From: Salvator merianae
Lineage: Eukaryota > Chordata > Lepidosauria > Squamata > Teiidae
Direction of reading: 5' to 3'
Length of the DNA: 64,000 nt
NCBI GenBank assembly: GCA_003586115.2
Contig: QVOM02000042.1
Coordinates: 77,605,636-77,669,635, forward strand
Part shown: positions 48,968 through 60,999 of the stretch, in pieces
How the letters are laid out: each line of letters begins with the position of its first letter
Numbering within the stretch: the stretch's first letter is position 1
Position numbers and translations under genes: made by a program
Notes under the pieces: model-generated
The model's database searches: none
What the model was told of the DNA's origin: nothing
The model's input: only the letters and a program-made list of their open reading frames with translations

Positions 48968-49240
48968 CAGGCATGGGCAAACTATGGCCCACGGACTATA
49001 TATGGCCCGTTGGGCTTTTTAATCCGGCCCGTCAAATATTGGTACGAAATTGTCCAACAACACTGTTCCCACTGAAATTGAATGTAATTTGAATGTTAGT
49101 TTACTTTTAGGTAATGGCTTTTACATGTAATTTATATCAGTTCATACAAACACTCTCCATTCATCTGATACTGGCCCGGCCTGTCTATCAAATTTTAAAA
49201 CTCATTGTGGCCCCTGAGCCAAAACATTTGCCCACCCCTG
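48968..49240. mobile_element. Non-autonomous hAT-like element with 8-bp duplication
   Basis: Starts caggcatgggcaaactatgg and ends atttgcccacccctg, imperfect inverted ends of the well-known hAT type (CAGGGGTGGGCAAA). It is flanked by ctatagat (48960-48967) and ctgtagat (49241-49248), 7 of 8 identical, the duplication size made by hAT transposases. It has 273 bp and no coding capacity. Confidence 0.88.
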
Positions 49241-50384
49241 CTGTAGATGGTATGGGGAACTTCATAAGTTCTTCTGTTTCACCTCCTCCCCGCATTTAAA
49301 TGCCATATTCCCATTCTCATTTCTTGTGGAGAGCTGTTCTTAGCCATTATCCTTTCTTATTCTCTCTCCCAGGAGGGCAGGAACAGTAGCAGAAACAAAC
49401 AGCAGCAGCTGCTGTGCTGCTGAAAGGAGGAAGCAACCTGTTTTTTCTCTATTTATAAAATATACTTGCTACATATGGCTATATCATGAAGAGGTGATTC
49501 TTGTAATCCTGCAAAGGTAGTACAGTATATAGGTCTCAGGAGTCACTGTTTCGTTCTCTGTTTGGTACGAATATACTTGTTGCTAAAGTTCTTCCTTTTC
49601 CCAGGGATATGACTGCTTATTAGAAAAACTTCCTTGGTCTGTCTTAAGGAGCAACATTGCTTACTCACATACGTAAGCTCTGTTTGTCTGTAAAATATTG
49701 CTGGTCGCCAATAGTGATGTTCTGTAAATGCTAAAATGTAAGGCAGTTCAGATTTGGGATTAACTTGGGCTTTGACCTGTCCAGCAGAGTAAATTCTTTT
49801 TGTTTTTTAAGCACACTGTATCTGCTGGTATTGTGAATGCACTATGTCATCCACTACTGTTATGCATCCTTGAGAATGTATGAGAGAGTTACAGGGTGCT
49901 ATGGGAATTCCACTGACCTTAGACATGTGTTTACATGCAGTTCCCAAAACTCTGCCAGGATAAATAGGGTTGGAAAAGAGGATAAGCATCTATTCCCAAA
50001 CAGCATGTTTTATTAGGGTTAAATGGCGCAGACTCGCACACATGGGATTAGAACAAATAGAGATGTGATAGAGCAAATGATGGAAATGATAAGCAAGGAG
50101 TAAATTTTCCAGATAACAGAAGCCTAGTCAATACTTAAACAGAATAAAGAGAAATTGACACTGTATGGAGAAGGTGCAACCTGTCTTAGGACATTCCAAA
50201 GAAGGGGGTAAATCAGATATCTCAAACTGTGGCCTTCCAAATGTTTCTGAACTATAACTCCTAGTGGCCTTTGCAGCCAGTCTGGCCAATGGAAGTGAAT
50301 AATGGAAGTTCTAGTTAAATAGCAGCTGGAAGACTGCAGGCAACCGTCTATTGCAAGGTATGCCAACCTGCAGTTCCTTAGGCT

Positions 50385-50510
50385 GGAGTGGGAAGTTGAA
50401 AAGCATTTCAGAAGAAGACAGTGGCAAACGTCTTCCGTACTGTTGCCAAGAAAACTGCATAGATGTTTCTATATAGTCACCAGGAGCTGAGTTTGATTTG
50501 AAGATGCCTT
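50385..50510 (+). mobile_element. SINE body fragment in TNKS intron 1
   Basis: gaagaagacagtggcaaacg followed by 'tcttccgtactgttgccaagaaaactgcatagatg' matches the SINE body seen at 11118-11165 and 35870-35910. Head and tail are not recognisable. Confidence 0.6.
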
Positions 50511-50912
50511 TACTTGTAATCCAACTTTTTATATAGCTGCACCAGCAAGTTCTTGGTGTGCACTGTGAGCTTAGAGTGTTTTAACTATTTTCCCTCATGC
50601 TGTGGTTGTGATGAAAAGTTCTTCAATATCCTGTTCCTGCTTCCTGCTGGAAGGAAGTTGCTGAAACAGCAGCTTCAGAAGAGATTTCATTGGGATTATT
50701 TCAACAGTGCTAAGATCTCATTTAACTGTGTGTGGTTTTGATTTGATTGGGCCTTTACGGGGCTGATACAATTACAAAGACCAAAAAGGTGTACAAATGA
50801 GCAAGACTGTCAAAAAGATTAGCAATTGGTCATTTGTAAGGATAGATTATGTCTGTGTGTGTATGTGTGGGTAGAAACAATCTATAAATGACTCTTTCAT
50901 TTCCCTCCCCAG

Positions 50913-51137
50913 GTTTTGGAAGAAAAGATGTAGTGGAGCACCTGCTACAGACAGGAGCCAATGTCCATGCGCGTGATGATGGTGGATTAATACCTCTTCA
51001 TAACGCATGCTCCTTTGGTCATGCTGAGGTAGTTAGCCTCTTGCTGTGTCAGGGGGCAGATCCAAATGCTAGAGACAACTGGAATTATACTCCTTTGCAT
51101 GAAGCTGCTATCAAAGGCAAGATAGATGTGTGCATTG
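50913..51137 (+). CDS. TNKS: TNKS (tankyrase-1) exon 2
   Basis: 225 bp, phase 1 at both ends, encoding residues 189-263 with split codons. The first codon is completed as glycine across the junction (g|gt), giving [16 protein letters not shown], and continues through [20 protein letters not shown]. It encodes central ankyrin repeats of cluster 1, which binds RxxPDG-type peptides in partner proteins. Paralogue choice rests on [19 protein letters not shown]; tankyrase-2 has NLLLRHGADPNA here. Acceptor cccccag-type tract ends at 50912. Donor gtaagt at 51138. The only clear change from human that I note is Q-T-G where human has Q-M-G. Confidence 0.97.
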
Positions 51138-52007
51138 GTAAGTAAAGCATGTTTTTAAAATACGTTTTAAGCAATTCTGTATATCTGTGGAACTATATGT
51201 GTCTTGCAAAAATAATACAGAGACTAGATCAAAAGAATATCAAGATCTATACAGTCAGATGTCCTAAGGACATATCAAAACATGTTCCCCATTATTATAC
51301 TGAGTGAGTGAAAGTATTTGAAATGTTAAGATCAAGCAGAATGTTCTAAATTCAGGCAATTTGTAGTGGCACTGCTTCCTCTTGCCAAACATTTGTAGTT
51401 AATACTTAATTCTGACATAGCTCTGTTGGACGGTAGCGAATGATAAAGAATTATCTGAATACTTCCCAGCTTGATGTAAGTAGCTTTAAGATGGCACTGT
51501 TAGCCCTTACATGATTGTTAGTGTCTAAATTAAATAGTTTTTTCTTATTTCAGTTGAGCCACTTGAATTGATTTTTAATGTAGATTTTTTCCACTAGTAA
51601 GCAAAAACAACCAAAAAGAATCTGTGCTATATATAGATATATTCACAAATACATTTTAATATCACAGTAAATATTTCAGTATACTTAAAAGAATAAAATA
51701 TAAATATCACAACTTGAAAACTACAAACATATATAAGAAAATACAGAATTTATATAAATATATATTTGTATAATTGCAATAGTTGGTTATGTAGTCTTCC
51801 AGTGTAAGATTTACAGTTAGGTGTGTTGTGTGTGACCCCTACTAGTTCTTATACTTTATTCCTTTTATGAAAATCTGCAGTCTGTCATAACAGTTCAAGT
51901 ATGGAGTTTAGCCATTCTTAATTAGTTAGAATTCCTCTATTACTATAATATATAGTTCTGAGTTGCGTTGGACTGGGTCAATGATAATGACTTTAGGGAG
52001 ACTGTCT

Positions 52008-52311
52008 GTAAACTTACAAAAATAACGTTGATGGAGTATGCCAAACAAATTTTGGCTGATTGCCTTTCTCAGTGGCTACTCCCAACTCTTAAACTTCAGT
52101 TAACCCTATAATTGGCATGTACCATTCATAAATATAAGATGAAATAACATATTAAACAATCATGTTAAAATTAACATAGCATTCTTATCCATCTTGACAG
52201 TTATAGGGTTAACTGAAGTTTATGAGTTGGGAGTAGCCATTGCAAAAGGCAACCAGCTGAAACACATCTGGCATACTCCATCACCTATCAAGGTTATTTT
52301 TCTAAGTTTAC
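52008..52311. repeat. Foldback, about 105-bp arms, in TNKS intron 2
   Basis: Left arm 52008-52111 and right arm 52201-52311 are reverse complements with a few mismatches and small gaps (for example ggctactcccaactcttaaa against its complement), separated by about 89 bp of AT-rich loop. The pre-mRNA would contain a long intramolecular stem. Probably a foldback or MITE-type transposon. Confidence 0.9.
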
Positions 52312-53224
52312 AAAAGTGTATATTGCAGTGAACAGGGGAGTTCTAACTCATTAAGAACTTCTGAAACTGCACAATTGAACTGTTATTTTTTGCAAAAAGA
52401 ATAAGAGATACAAGAACTAGTGGGAGTCATACTGAACATACTGAACTGTGATTTTTACATAGGGAGTATTACAGAAATACTCTAAAATTTCCATATTAAA
52501 TGTGTTCATGCTAATGTCTAAAAATGGGTGCTACAAATATATAAGGGACCGTTACAAAAACCATGGACTTTTGACCTTAGGCACCCCAGAGAAACTAATT
52601 AGCTGCACAAAGTAAATATGACTGTTGGAGTTGACCCCTGTTTTTGCATATGTGCTAGTTGGTTTCCTGTAAATGCAGTGTGCATGATAAGTAAAACAGA
52701 AGATATAGAAGCGTGATGTTAAAAAGTACATTATAAGCAAAGGTTTTAGTTTAATCAGCACCTTTTATTTGATTTTCCTAGAGTAAATGAAACAGGCACC
52801 TAATGATTGACATGGTGTAGGACTGGGAGCATGTCCACAAATAGATTTTAAAGTATAAAAAGAGTGAGGTTTGAAGCCAAAAAGAAGGTAGAGAGAGAAC
52901 TTGGATTAGCACCCAAAAATGTGCTACTCAGAGTAAGTTCTATCATGGTTGATGCTGGTTACTATAGAGAAAGATGGTAGTGGTAACAACAATAATGACT
53001 TTATTTTAGCCAGATATATACTTTGTTGGCAGAGGGGGAAAAAGAGTCCCCAGTCCTCCTTGGAGATTGAGGAAATGCTCCTCTCACACAAACTCACACA
53101 CTTTCTGCCCATGATAATGGAAAATATCTAATTTTTTCCCCCAGCCTTGGAGCATATTATATTGTCTTGACACATGATAAAACATTTTTGAATGAAACTA
53201 AATAAGATGGTGGCCCCTAACTTA

Positions 53225-53310
53225 TGAATTTGTTAATTTATTTGTATTTCTTTCCCACACTATATGCTAAGGTCTCAGGGCAGTTTACAATAAAACTAAT
53301 ACAGAAAGTT
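53225..53310. repeat. AT-rich interspersed repeat, family B
   Basis: 'tgttaatttatttgtatttctttcccacac...aaggtctcagggcagtttacaataaaactaat' parallels 55455-55530 (aggtctcagggcgggttaca) and 61000-61080. Confidence 0.5.
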
Positions 53311-53798
53311 GTAAAAAATATTTTCCCTCCAGTATGGCAGTCTAGAGTAAAGGTATATGTAAGAGGGTGGGTAGCAGTTCCTAGCAGTGTAGTTTCTACC
53401 AGCTCAAAGAGATTTTAATAGGATGGGCTAGCCAGGTATTTTCTCCTCAGACATCTACCATAATGGATTATCTTGCATCTATTGAACCCCATCTGCTGTA
53501 ACCTCCTTTAAAATGGATATTCACCAGTTGGGCTAAACGTTATCCTAAGTGCTGTCATTTCACAGTTTGAGCCAAAGGTCACAATGGAAACAAAAAGCTG
53601 GTGGAGCAAATTAAACTCATGCATGTGAAAATAAATGATGTACATTTTTGTTTTTCAGCTGTTCCTTTACCTAATTATTATATATTGAGAGAACTCCTCT
53701 GATACAATATTTCTTTAGCTGGTCACTCACTTTCTTGATTTCTCTGTCACCTGCCAATGCAGGTTTTCTGTGTGGGAAATTATTTTGTTTACCTAAAG

Positions 53799-53979
53799 CA
53801 GTGATTCCTAGGGACATTTAGGGGTATGTAAAAAAAAAAAAAAAAAAAGAACAACGGCAGAAAAAGACTCATACAAGAGTTCTGTGAGCAGTATCCTTCA
53901 TCTTGCTAATATTTAAGATAGAATTAATGAAAATGGACTGTCAAGAGATACTCAGGTGAAAAAAGTTTGGGAGCCATTG
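53799..53979. mobile_element. Non-autonomous hAT-like element with 8-bp duplication
   Basis: Starts cagtgattcctagggacatt and ends 'gtttgggagccattg', imperfect inverted ends of the CAGTGGTTC type. It is flanked by acctaaag (53791-53798) and acccaaag (53980-53987), 7 of 8 identical. It has 181 bp and contains an A18 run (about 53831-53848). Confidence 0.85.
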
Positions 53980-54686
53980 ACCCAAAGAATGCTCTAACAG
54001 AAAAAAAATCCGAATGATTTATATCTGCCAAAAGAAAGAAGTAGGTGTAGGAAGTATATGGCTGCCTGCTTGTCCAAAATGCAGTGTCGTGATCTGCAGT
54101 TCATGTTCAAAAAATAGAAATGAACTGTCTTCTGAAGAGCATTAACAGCTACAGATGAAACTGAGCAACTAAGTTGAGGGCTGTTAACAGTCCAAAGTAA
54201 AAAAAAAACTTTCTGTTATCCCTCACTGCAGGGCTGCTGTAGTATTGGTGTCATTGTTTGCGGTAATAGTAGACTAGATTTTTCAGTTTGAATATTATTT
54301 TATTTGATAAGTTTTTATCATTTGTAGCACAAATCTAGCAAGGAAATGAACTAAAACTGTGCGAGATGGCTGTTTTTGACTGCCGTCCAAAGAGCTGTGT
54401 GGCTAACTCTGTGTGTGAAAAGATACACTCATTGGTCTTCTCTCCCCCCTCCGCTGCCCCTCTTGGGCAGCAGCCTTTCTACCTAACCATGTATAAGATC
54501 CTTGTGAAAATTTTGAAATATGACATGAAGTGCTGCTGTCCAAAGTTGTCATCAATAGTCTCTTGACGAAAATGAGTTTTCTGGATTGTTCCCTGTGTTA
54601 AGAAGTTAATGTGAACATTTGTGTGCAAATTTATTCATTCTATAAGCCAGAAACTTCGGAACTGACCATCCTTCTCTCCTGCATAG

Positions 54687-54782
54687 TACTGCTGCAGCAT
54701 GGAGCCGATCCAAATATTCGGAATACAGACGGAAAGTCAGCCTTGGATCTTGCAGATCCTTCTGCAAAAGCAGTGCTTACAG
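54687..54782 (+). CDS. TNKS: TNKS (tankyrase-1) exon 3
   Basis: 96 bp, phase 1 at both ends, encoding residues 264-295. With the last base of exon 2 it reads [20 protein letters not shown] then [13 protein letters not shown]. It completes another ankyrin repeat of cluster 1 and leads into the linker before cluster 2. [12 protein letters not shown] is the tankyrase-1 form; tankyrase-2 has PTIRNTDGRTA. Acceptor tag ends at 54686. Donor gtgagg at 54783. The next coding text expected (EYKKDELLEAA) was not found in the window, so exon 4 lies beyond 64000. Confidence 0.96.
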
Positions 54783-55454
54783 GTGAGGTTGCTTAGTTAA
54801 ATATGTGATACCTGCTTCTCAAAGTCCTCTGCGTAGTTTTGCTCATATGAAAAGCACCAAAAATGCACATGGCATATTTATTGGTTACTGTGAAGCAGGA
54901 AGTGATGATGAAGTATTATACGTGTCAGTAGCTTGTTGTATTCCAGACAATTCATGACACTGGAGTTTACTTTCTTAATTGCATACATGCATATACTCAG
55001 TTCAGTATGAAGTAGCATTGATGCTCGTGCTGTTTTAAATGAGTTTTGTAAAACTCGTATCGGTTCTTAATTGAAAAGTAGAAAAATACTGATTTTTCAC
55101 AGGCTGAAAAAAAGAAAATGACATCCAGGAGTTCATATGCTCAAATTTGTTGACTGGAACTGTGTAGTCTTCATTATGCCTTCATGCAACTTGGGAAGAT
55201 GCGTAGTGGGAAGCTGGATAGGATGAAAGCAAGGACTTACTCTAGTTTGCTGCATGATTATAATAGCACTGCTTTTTCTGAATTGTTTCTTACCCTTTTT
55301 GAAAATCAGAATACTGGAAAATGATAGGTTTACTTTTTTCTTATTGTACATGTGCAAGCCAAAAGGAGGAGAAAAAAAACTTGAATAGGAAACAGGAATA
55401 ATCTTTTACTTAGCTGAGAATGACCCAATAGCTTGCTAAATCTCTCACCGTTAA

Positions 55455-55530
55455 TATCTAAGGTCTCAGGGCGGGTTACAACAATAAAAACAGAATGTAA
55501 AATACTCATACAAAAAACAGTAACAGTGCC
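55455..55530. repeat. AT-rich interspersed repeat, family B
   Basis: aaggtctcagggcgggttac followed by A-rich text, like 53270-53310. Confidence 0.5.
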
Positions 55531-55708
55531 TGAAAGTGGGGAGGGGAAACAGTTTCCTTAGCCAATGTCAAGAGTAAATAGGTAAATATATGCCACCTTG
55601 GATTGTAGAATGAATAATAGATGAACTAGAAATGTAAGAGAACAGTTACTTAATCAGAATACTTAAATTCTACTTTATAGCTTGAAAAGTCTCTTGGAGT
55701 ATTTTTTT

Positions 55709-56400
55709 TAAATTTATTTATTTATTCATCAAACAATCAGACTATACAAAGTAAATTACAATTAGAAAAGTAAAGGCACTTAAAAGCAACAGTGCTGATA
55801 CTATAACAGATATTTTAAAAACAACAACAGTAAACCAGACCTGAATTGAAAAACAACAGACATTTGCCACTGACAACTTAAAGCATTATATCACTGAGGG
55901 ACCAAGCAAAACCATAAGAATACATTAAAGAAGAGCAAAGTGTGGGAACCAGACCGTAAGTTTATGGTTAGGAAAGGAAGAGGGGTAGGGGTGACTTGGA
56001 CGAAGACTGAGGTGTCAAGTAGCAGCTTCAACCAGAGGAGCCCAACAGCTGGTAAAATGTCAGTGGGCTTCAAACCCTTGCATATTGGTCTGTTGGGTAG
56101 AGATTAATCATTAAGAACTCCAGCCCAAACATGGTTGACCCAACATTCTAATGTGAGGAGTTTGGCAGACTTCCACTGTTGAGCAATCTCCATTTTGGCT
56201 GCAAGTAATAAATGCTGGAGTAAGGTCTTATGCGGGAGTTCAGCAGGAGAACCATGAAAGATGGATAGGAACGCAAATGCAGGAGTGAGAGTTAATTCAG
56301 GATGAACTATGAGACGTAACGCCAATTGTATTTTCTCCCCCCAAAAAGAAATATTCGGTCATGTCCACCATATGTGTACAGATGTCGCAACTGTCTTATT
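55709..56400 (-). mobile_element. L1 LINE 3' end, antisense to TNKS
   Basis: Read on the minus strand, a frame at 56325-56104 contains LLLAAKMEIAQQWKSAKLLT, the L1 ORF2 C-terminal pattern (LLxAA...IAxxWKS). Upstream of it, near 56370-56340, is a HVWWT-like string. A T-rich start near 55709 would be the poly-A tail on the minus strand. 5' truncated and without RT motifs. Confidence 0.75.
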
Positions 56401-59379
56401 TATATAAAGTAGCTTTAAATTTTGGAGTAAATTTTGAGTAAAGATTGTAAAAATAAAATCATACTTGGATCTTGTGTAAGAGAAATAGAAAGTACATGGA
56501 CAGCATGAAACCTGGATTTTTCAGACTCTTCTTCTTCCCCTTTGTCTTGTTTAATTTCATACGAGATTGATACAGTTGTGTACAATGGGAGCTGAGCTCT
56601 TACGTCTGACACTGCTGGGGAGCCCTGGTTTCACTGTCCTTCTAGAAGTTGGCTGCTATCAGATAGTATCAGATTCCACAGTGTGCATCAGTATGTGAAT
56701 GCGAAATGGTGATTGAAGCAGCATAACTGGTGATATGACCAATTAGAGCATGTTCTGAGCACTTCTGCATGTTCCTACAGACAGTAAGAAACACTGCTTA
56801 GCACAGTAACCCAGTTAGAGAAGGTACCAGACTCCTGAAGGCTATATAAGAGGTGTTTTTAATGGCACAGAATAATATTTTAGTTATGTTCTGAGTAGAA
56901 TTTATCAGCTTCAGTTTGTGCTTTTGAGAAGACCATCCATATCCGTGTATTTTTCCACAGCTTACAGATTTCTGAAAATTTTTGTTTGTACTTTGGTTTG
57001 ATGATTTTATCTTTGTCTTATGCTTTGTTAAGACTAGATGTTAAGTCAGACTCTTTGTTGTTACCTTCTTCAGCGTTACATTGAGCAAGGGTAATGTGCC
57101 AGATGGGAATGAAAAGAGAATTCCTACATTTTTAGGAAGGGGCAGTTACCATCAGCTATAATTTCTTCTTCTGTATAGCTGTTAAAGAACCAGAAGTCCT
57201 TTTCCCTTGTTAGTATGACACCCCTTCTGCAGGATAACATCCAGGAATAACAGCTACTCATACAGTGGCTTTCCACTTATAAAATGGATTTCCTCATCAC
57301 TTCCCCCTTCTTCACTCCACCAAAATCCTTGAGGGGCCTGAGAGCTTTCTGAAACAGATTTGCCAAAGCTGCCAATAGGAAGAAGTCTATGGCATCAGAA
57401 GGTAGATTGCTACATCTTAGTTACAGTACTGTTAAAAGAAAGGAAATGAAGAAGTAGTGCTCTTGTTGAATTCTGGATTGATAAGTGAGGCTAAACTATT
57501 TGGTATGTGTGTTGTAAAATTTCAATATCCTCCTTTTCTGTAGGATATTTGGCAGTACTTTCTGAGAAGATCATGCAAAGAAAAAATGAAATGAAGTAGC
57601 CAATAATACTTAAATAGTCTGAATTAACATCAGTTATTTAAATTTAAGGTACACCAGTAAGCTAAATAGCATGATATTTTCACATCTGCCTGATAGATGA
57701 GGTCTTAAGACTGATCTGCCCAAGACATTCTGTTGAAAAACAATGCATAGAAATTGGTTTTAAACTAATAAAGGATACCATATTCTGCTGTCTTTTACTG
57801 ATTTCCTGTAATAGTAATATTATAGATTTTCAAACAGCTAACCTGGGACTGTTGGGAATGCCATGAATGTATGTGTCATTTCCAGTATAGTCCTGGAGGA
57901 ATCGGGTTTTTATCCCGTTCTGGAGTTATCCTAAAAAAAAAATACTTTCTCTGAAGCATGATAGTAAAAATTTTGGACAAATGCTCAAAGCTGGGCATCA
58001 CAACGTGTTGAAAAGATGTGGCACTAGCTCATGGGCACAGATTTTCACATTTCTTTTCAATTATGTCTGTGCATAACTTCTATTGAGCACTTTTTTCCTA
58101 GGTGGTGAATGTTGATATGTGGTAGGTAGATTGTGCTCTTTTATGTCCTTAGCTTTTTACAGATAGAGAGAACTACTTTTGATGTTGAGCTCCTTAATTT
58201 TCAGTTCTTTGAAGCAAAATCAATTTAAGCCACAACTGTAAAGGCTTTTCGACAGGGACGGGGTTGTAAATCTGTGCCTCTGAATGGAAGAGATGCTATG
58301 CTTCCAGTAGCAGCTTCCCTCAGAAATCACAAAACTCCTGAGACGTGAAGCTGATAGCCATTGTTTACTCAATTCTCACCATCTGGTGCTCAATTACGAT
58401 ATTTCTCAAATGGAAGATCCCACTTATTCTTAAAGTTAAATCCTCAACTTTTTCCAACAAAATTAATTTTATTTATGAAAGCATTACAGTTTTTTTTGTA
58501 AGTGTTTTTACTATGGAAGATGCCTTTTTGTGTGTCTGAGAGAAACATTGACTCAATTTTACACCAACTCAACAAGATTCATTAAGAAGTATACTTGAAT
58601 TACATTTGTGTTATGTGCCTAGAATATTTGAATTTCTGTATTCTTCCTGTCCCTGAGAGAAATATATTTGATTGTTAGAATTTTTATTATCCTAGAGGAG
58701 GTCTGGCTCATATCAACTCTCCCTTGAGAAACTGAAATGGGTTCTGTTTTGATATGTGAGTTACTCTATTTTAAGGTATTATGCACAGAGAGGTTAAATA
58801 ATTTGAGATGTTTTCATTTAAAATACAATTTTGCATTGCTGAAACCTGTCTTGACTTTTATATATGATAGTACTCATATAATGCAAGGGTTGTGTTCCAG
58901 GAAAACTGCTTAATTTGAAAACATGTTATGGGAACAGTTGACTTGAGTGTAAATTTGAGATTTAGGGGAACCATAACAAAGATCTCCATTGTCTTACATT
59001 GGGTTAACTGGCACTGTTCATAATTGTATTGACTTAAATGGGGTGGCTTTTAATGCAAGTCAGTGAAGGAGGGAACTTTCGTTCAAACAGGCACATAAAA
59101 GCCACCCCAGATCTATCATGGGATCCGTCATGGGAGGCAGTGCCAAAGCACCCAAATGCCATGGCTGAACTCTATGCCATACACATCAGCCAACCCGCAT
59201 ACCAGACAAGGATATTTCATATGCTGTAACACTGCAGATGTCATGCAAGATACTATCCCCTCACTACCAGGCAAGCATATTTTACAGGCTACACTGCTGA
59301 AACATTCTTGATGTCTACGAAGATGCCTATCTACATACACCCAGATAGTAATTCAGTATCAAAACCTGGTAAGAATAAC

Positions 59380-60560
59380 ACAATCTCCTGCCTTTTATGT
59401 CTTCTGAACTGTACATTGCCTGTGTATAAGAGGATAGCAAGAGAGCCATGGGACCCTAAGAAATGAAGTACCCTATGAAGATGGCAAAAAATTGTTCAGG
59501 TAAGGGCCTTCTCCAGCACAAACTCATATGTATATCCTAAAAAAGCACTCTGCATAATGCATATATACCAAAAAGCATTCTGCATTTGTTCAGAAATTCA
59601 ATCAATCACCAGTCACAGCACAAGTGAACTATAGCCCACAAGCAAAAGCACTCTAAAGCACAGAAGTGCATTCAAAAGTAGTTAATCGCCTAAAAAGCAG
59701 TCACAAGCACTCAAAACTCACCAAAATCCACAAATCCATATGCAGAACTCATTTTTTCAAAAAGTACCTTACCATGTAAAGTATCTTCATTGCTGCACCG
59801 AGACAAGTAAGAAAATGGTTGCTGCACCAGGAGGAAGGTCCCAGAATGTGCACAGATGTTTTTTTTTGCTTCAGATTGGTTTGGTTTGAACCATATTACA
59901 TGAGCTGCGGACAAATTCAAATCAAATTTTGAACCGTTCATTGTGAGGAGCATTGAAGGAGACCGAGGGGGGTTTGTAGGGCCAAGGTTCTGCAGCATTT
60001 GACCTGGAGATCCCAAAATTGGTGCGGGGCTCTAGGGAGTCTTCAGAAACACCCCTGTCAAGTCTTGGGGCAGTCAGGCACAACCTTTAAGTTTTATGGG
60101 TTTTTTTGTGGAAATTTCCAACTTCTTCCTATGGAACCGGTGAGAGATTTCCAAAAAAATTCAGAGCTGCCTTGAAATGTTGTGCCATTCGCCACATGCC
60201 TTCTTTTTGTCCCCAAGGACCCACATGCCATTTTTGGAGGCTCTAGCTCAAAGCTGACTACAGTGATAAAACCACCCTGCATGATAGGCCAGTAGGGCCA
60301 AACTTGCACAAGTTTGAGTGGAGACTCCAAAATCGGCATGGGGGTCCTGGGGGTGATGGTGGCAGGATGGCCCATACACACCCCTGAGGCAATTGGGTCC
60401 ATCCTGCAGGCTTTCCTGCTTTCACAACTTTCCCAACACTGCAGTTTGCTCTTTTTGGCATGGGAAAATTGCTGGGAAGAAAAATCTGGGAAAAACCCCT
60501 ATGCGCTTGCCTGCCTATTACGCACATCCAAGAGCAACAAAGAACACAAAAAACACACAT
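59380..60560. repeat. Satellite-like imperfect tandem repeat, about 310-bp period
   Basis: 'agggccaaggttctgcagca..tttgacctggagatcccaaaattggtgcgggg' (about 59978-60028) recurs as 'agggccaaacttgcacaagt..ttgagtggagactccaaaatcggcatggggg' (about 60295-60345). Other shared words (cacccctg, aatttcc, catgccatttttgg) follow at similar spacing. Upstream, 59510-59720 repeats 'aaaagca-tct-ca' words. Open frames on both strands here are artefacts. Confidence 0.5.
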
Positions 60561-60604
60561 GTGACATAAGTCCAAAGTGCTTTGCAAAAGAACCTATCTT
60601 TTGG

Positions 60605-60745
60605 AGACTAGCATTAAGGATAGAATTAGTATGTACATGGCATCGCTGAAGGAAAATCAGTATGGCTTCTGCAGTAAATCATGCCTTACTAACTGGTTAG
60701 AATTTTTTGAGGGTAAGGCGTGATTTACCTTTGCAGAAGCCATTT
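60605..60745 (+). mobile_element. CR1 fragment with inverted junction
   Basis: 60605-60712 matches the reverse-transcriptase part of the CR1 copy at about 38253-38370 ('cattaaggat', atcagtatggcttctgc, ggttagaattttttgag). It is followed at once by an inverted copy of its own segment: 60662-60688 pairs with 60713-60743 (atggcttctgca against tgcagaagccat). The inverted arm keeps an 'aaagg' that the direct arm lost. Confidence 0.75.
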
Positions 60746-60999
60746 CTGTACCAATGCACAGAGTATGGGAAGCAAGCAAGAGAAACTAGAAGTTCTCATA
60801 GAAAGGGAGATATTATATGATATAGGCATTACTGAAACCTGATGGGATGATACACATACATACAGTGGGAGAATGCTTCACTTGATGTTGAGCCTATTCC
60901 TCTTAAATAAGTTGTAGCCTCCAGTGCTTCCAGACTCTCTGTCCTGCATCTTAGTCCTTGACTGTATTTTTGTTTAATTTATTGTTTACATTTGTACCT

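Larger units (their letters stand above)
45277..50912 (+). other. TNKS: TNKS intron 1
   Basis: GT-AG intron of 5636 bp, phase 1. CpG-rich for the first 60 bp or so, then AT-rich. It holds a MITE relative (46312-46481), a hAT-like element with target duplication (48968-49240) and a SINE fragment (about 50385-50510). It ends in a pyrimidine-rich tract (tttcatttccctccccag). No additional exon was recognised. I looked for the mature sequence of mammalian miR-597, which lies in human TNKS, and did not see it. Confidence 0.85.
51138..54686 (+). other. TNKS: TNKS intron 2
   Basis: GT-AG intron of 3549 bp, phase 1, AT-rich. Contains a run of TATA-like dinucleotides (about 51620-51770), a long foldback (52008-52311), an AT-rich repeat tail (53225-53310) and a hAT-like element (53799-53979). 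Ends with cttctctcctgcatag. The short open frame at 54611 reads through the acceptor into exon 3 and is not an alternative start that I would defend. Confidence 0.85.

Noticed and set aside
45277..50912. miR-597 homologue expected from human TNKS
   Set aside because: I did not see its mature sequence on either strand of intron 1; it may be mammal-specific or elsewhere.
54611..54796. Alternative first exon starting at 54611 and reading into TNKS exon 3
   Set aside because: It reads through a good pyrimidine tract and AG acceptor. No promoter signal is present, and the upstream residues do not resemble tankyrase.
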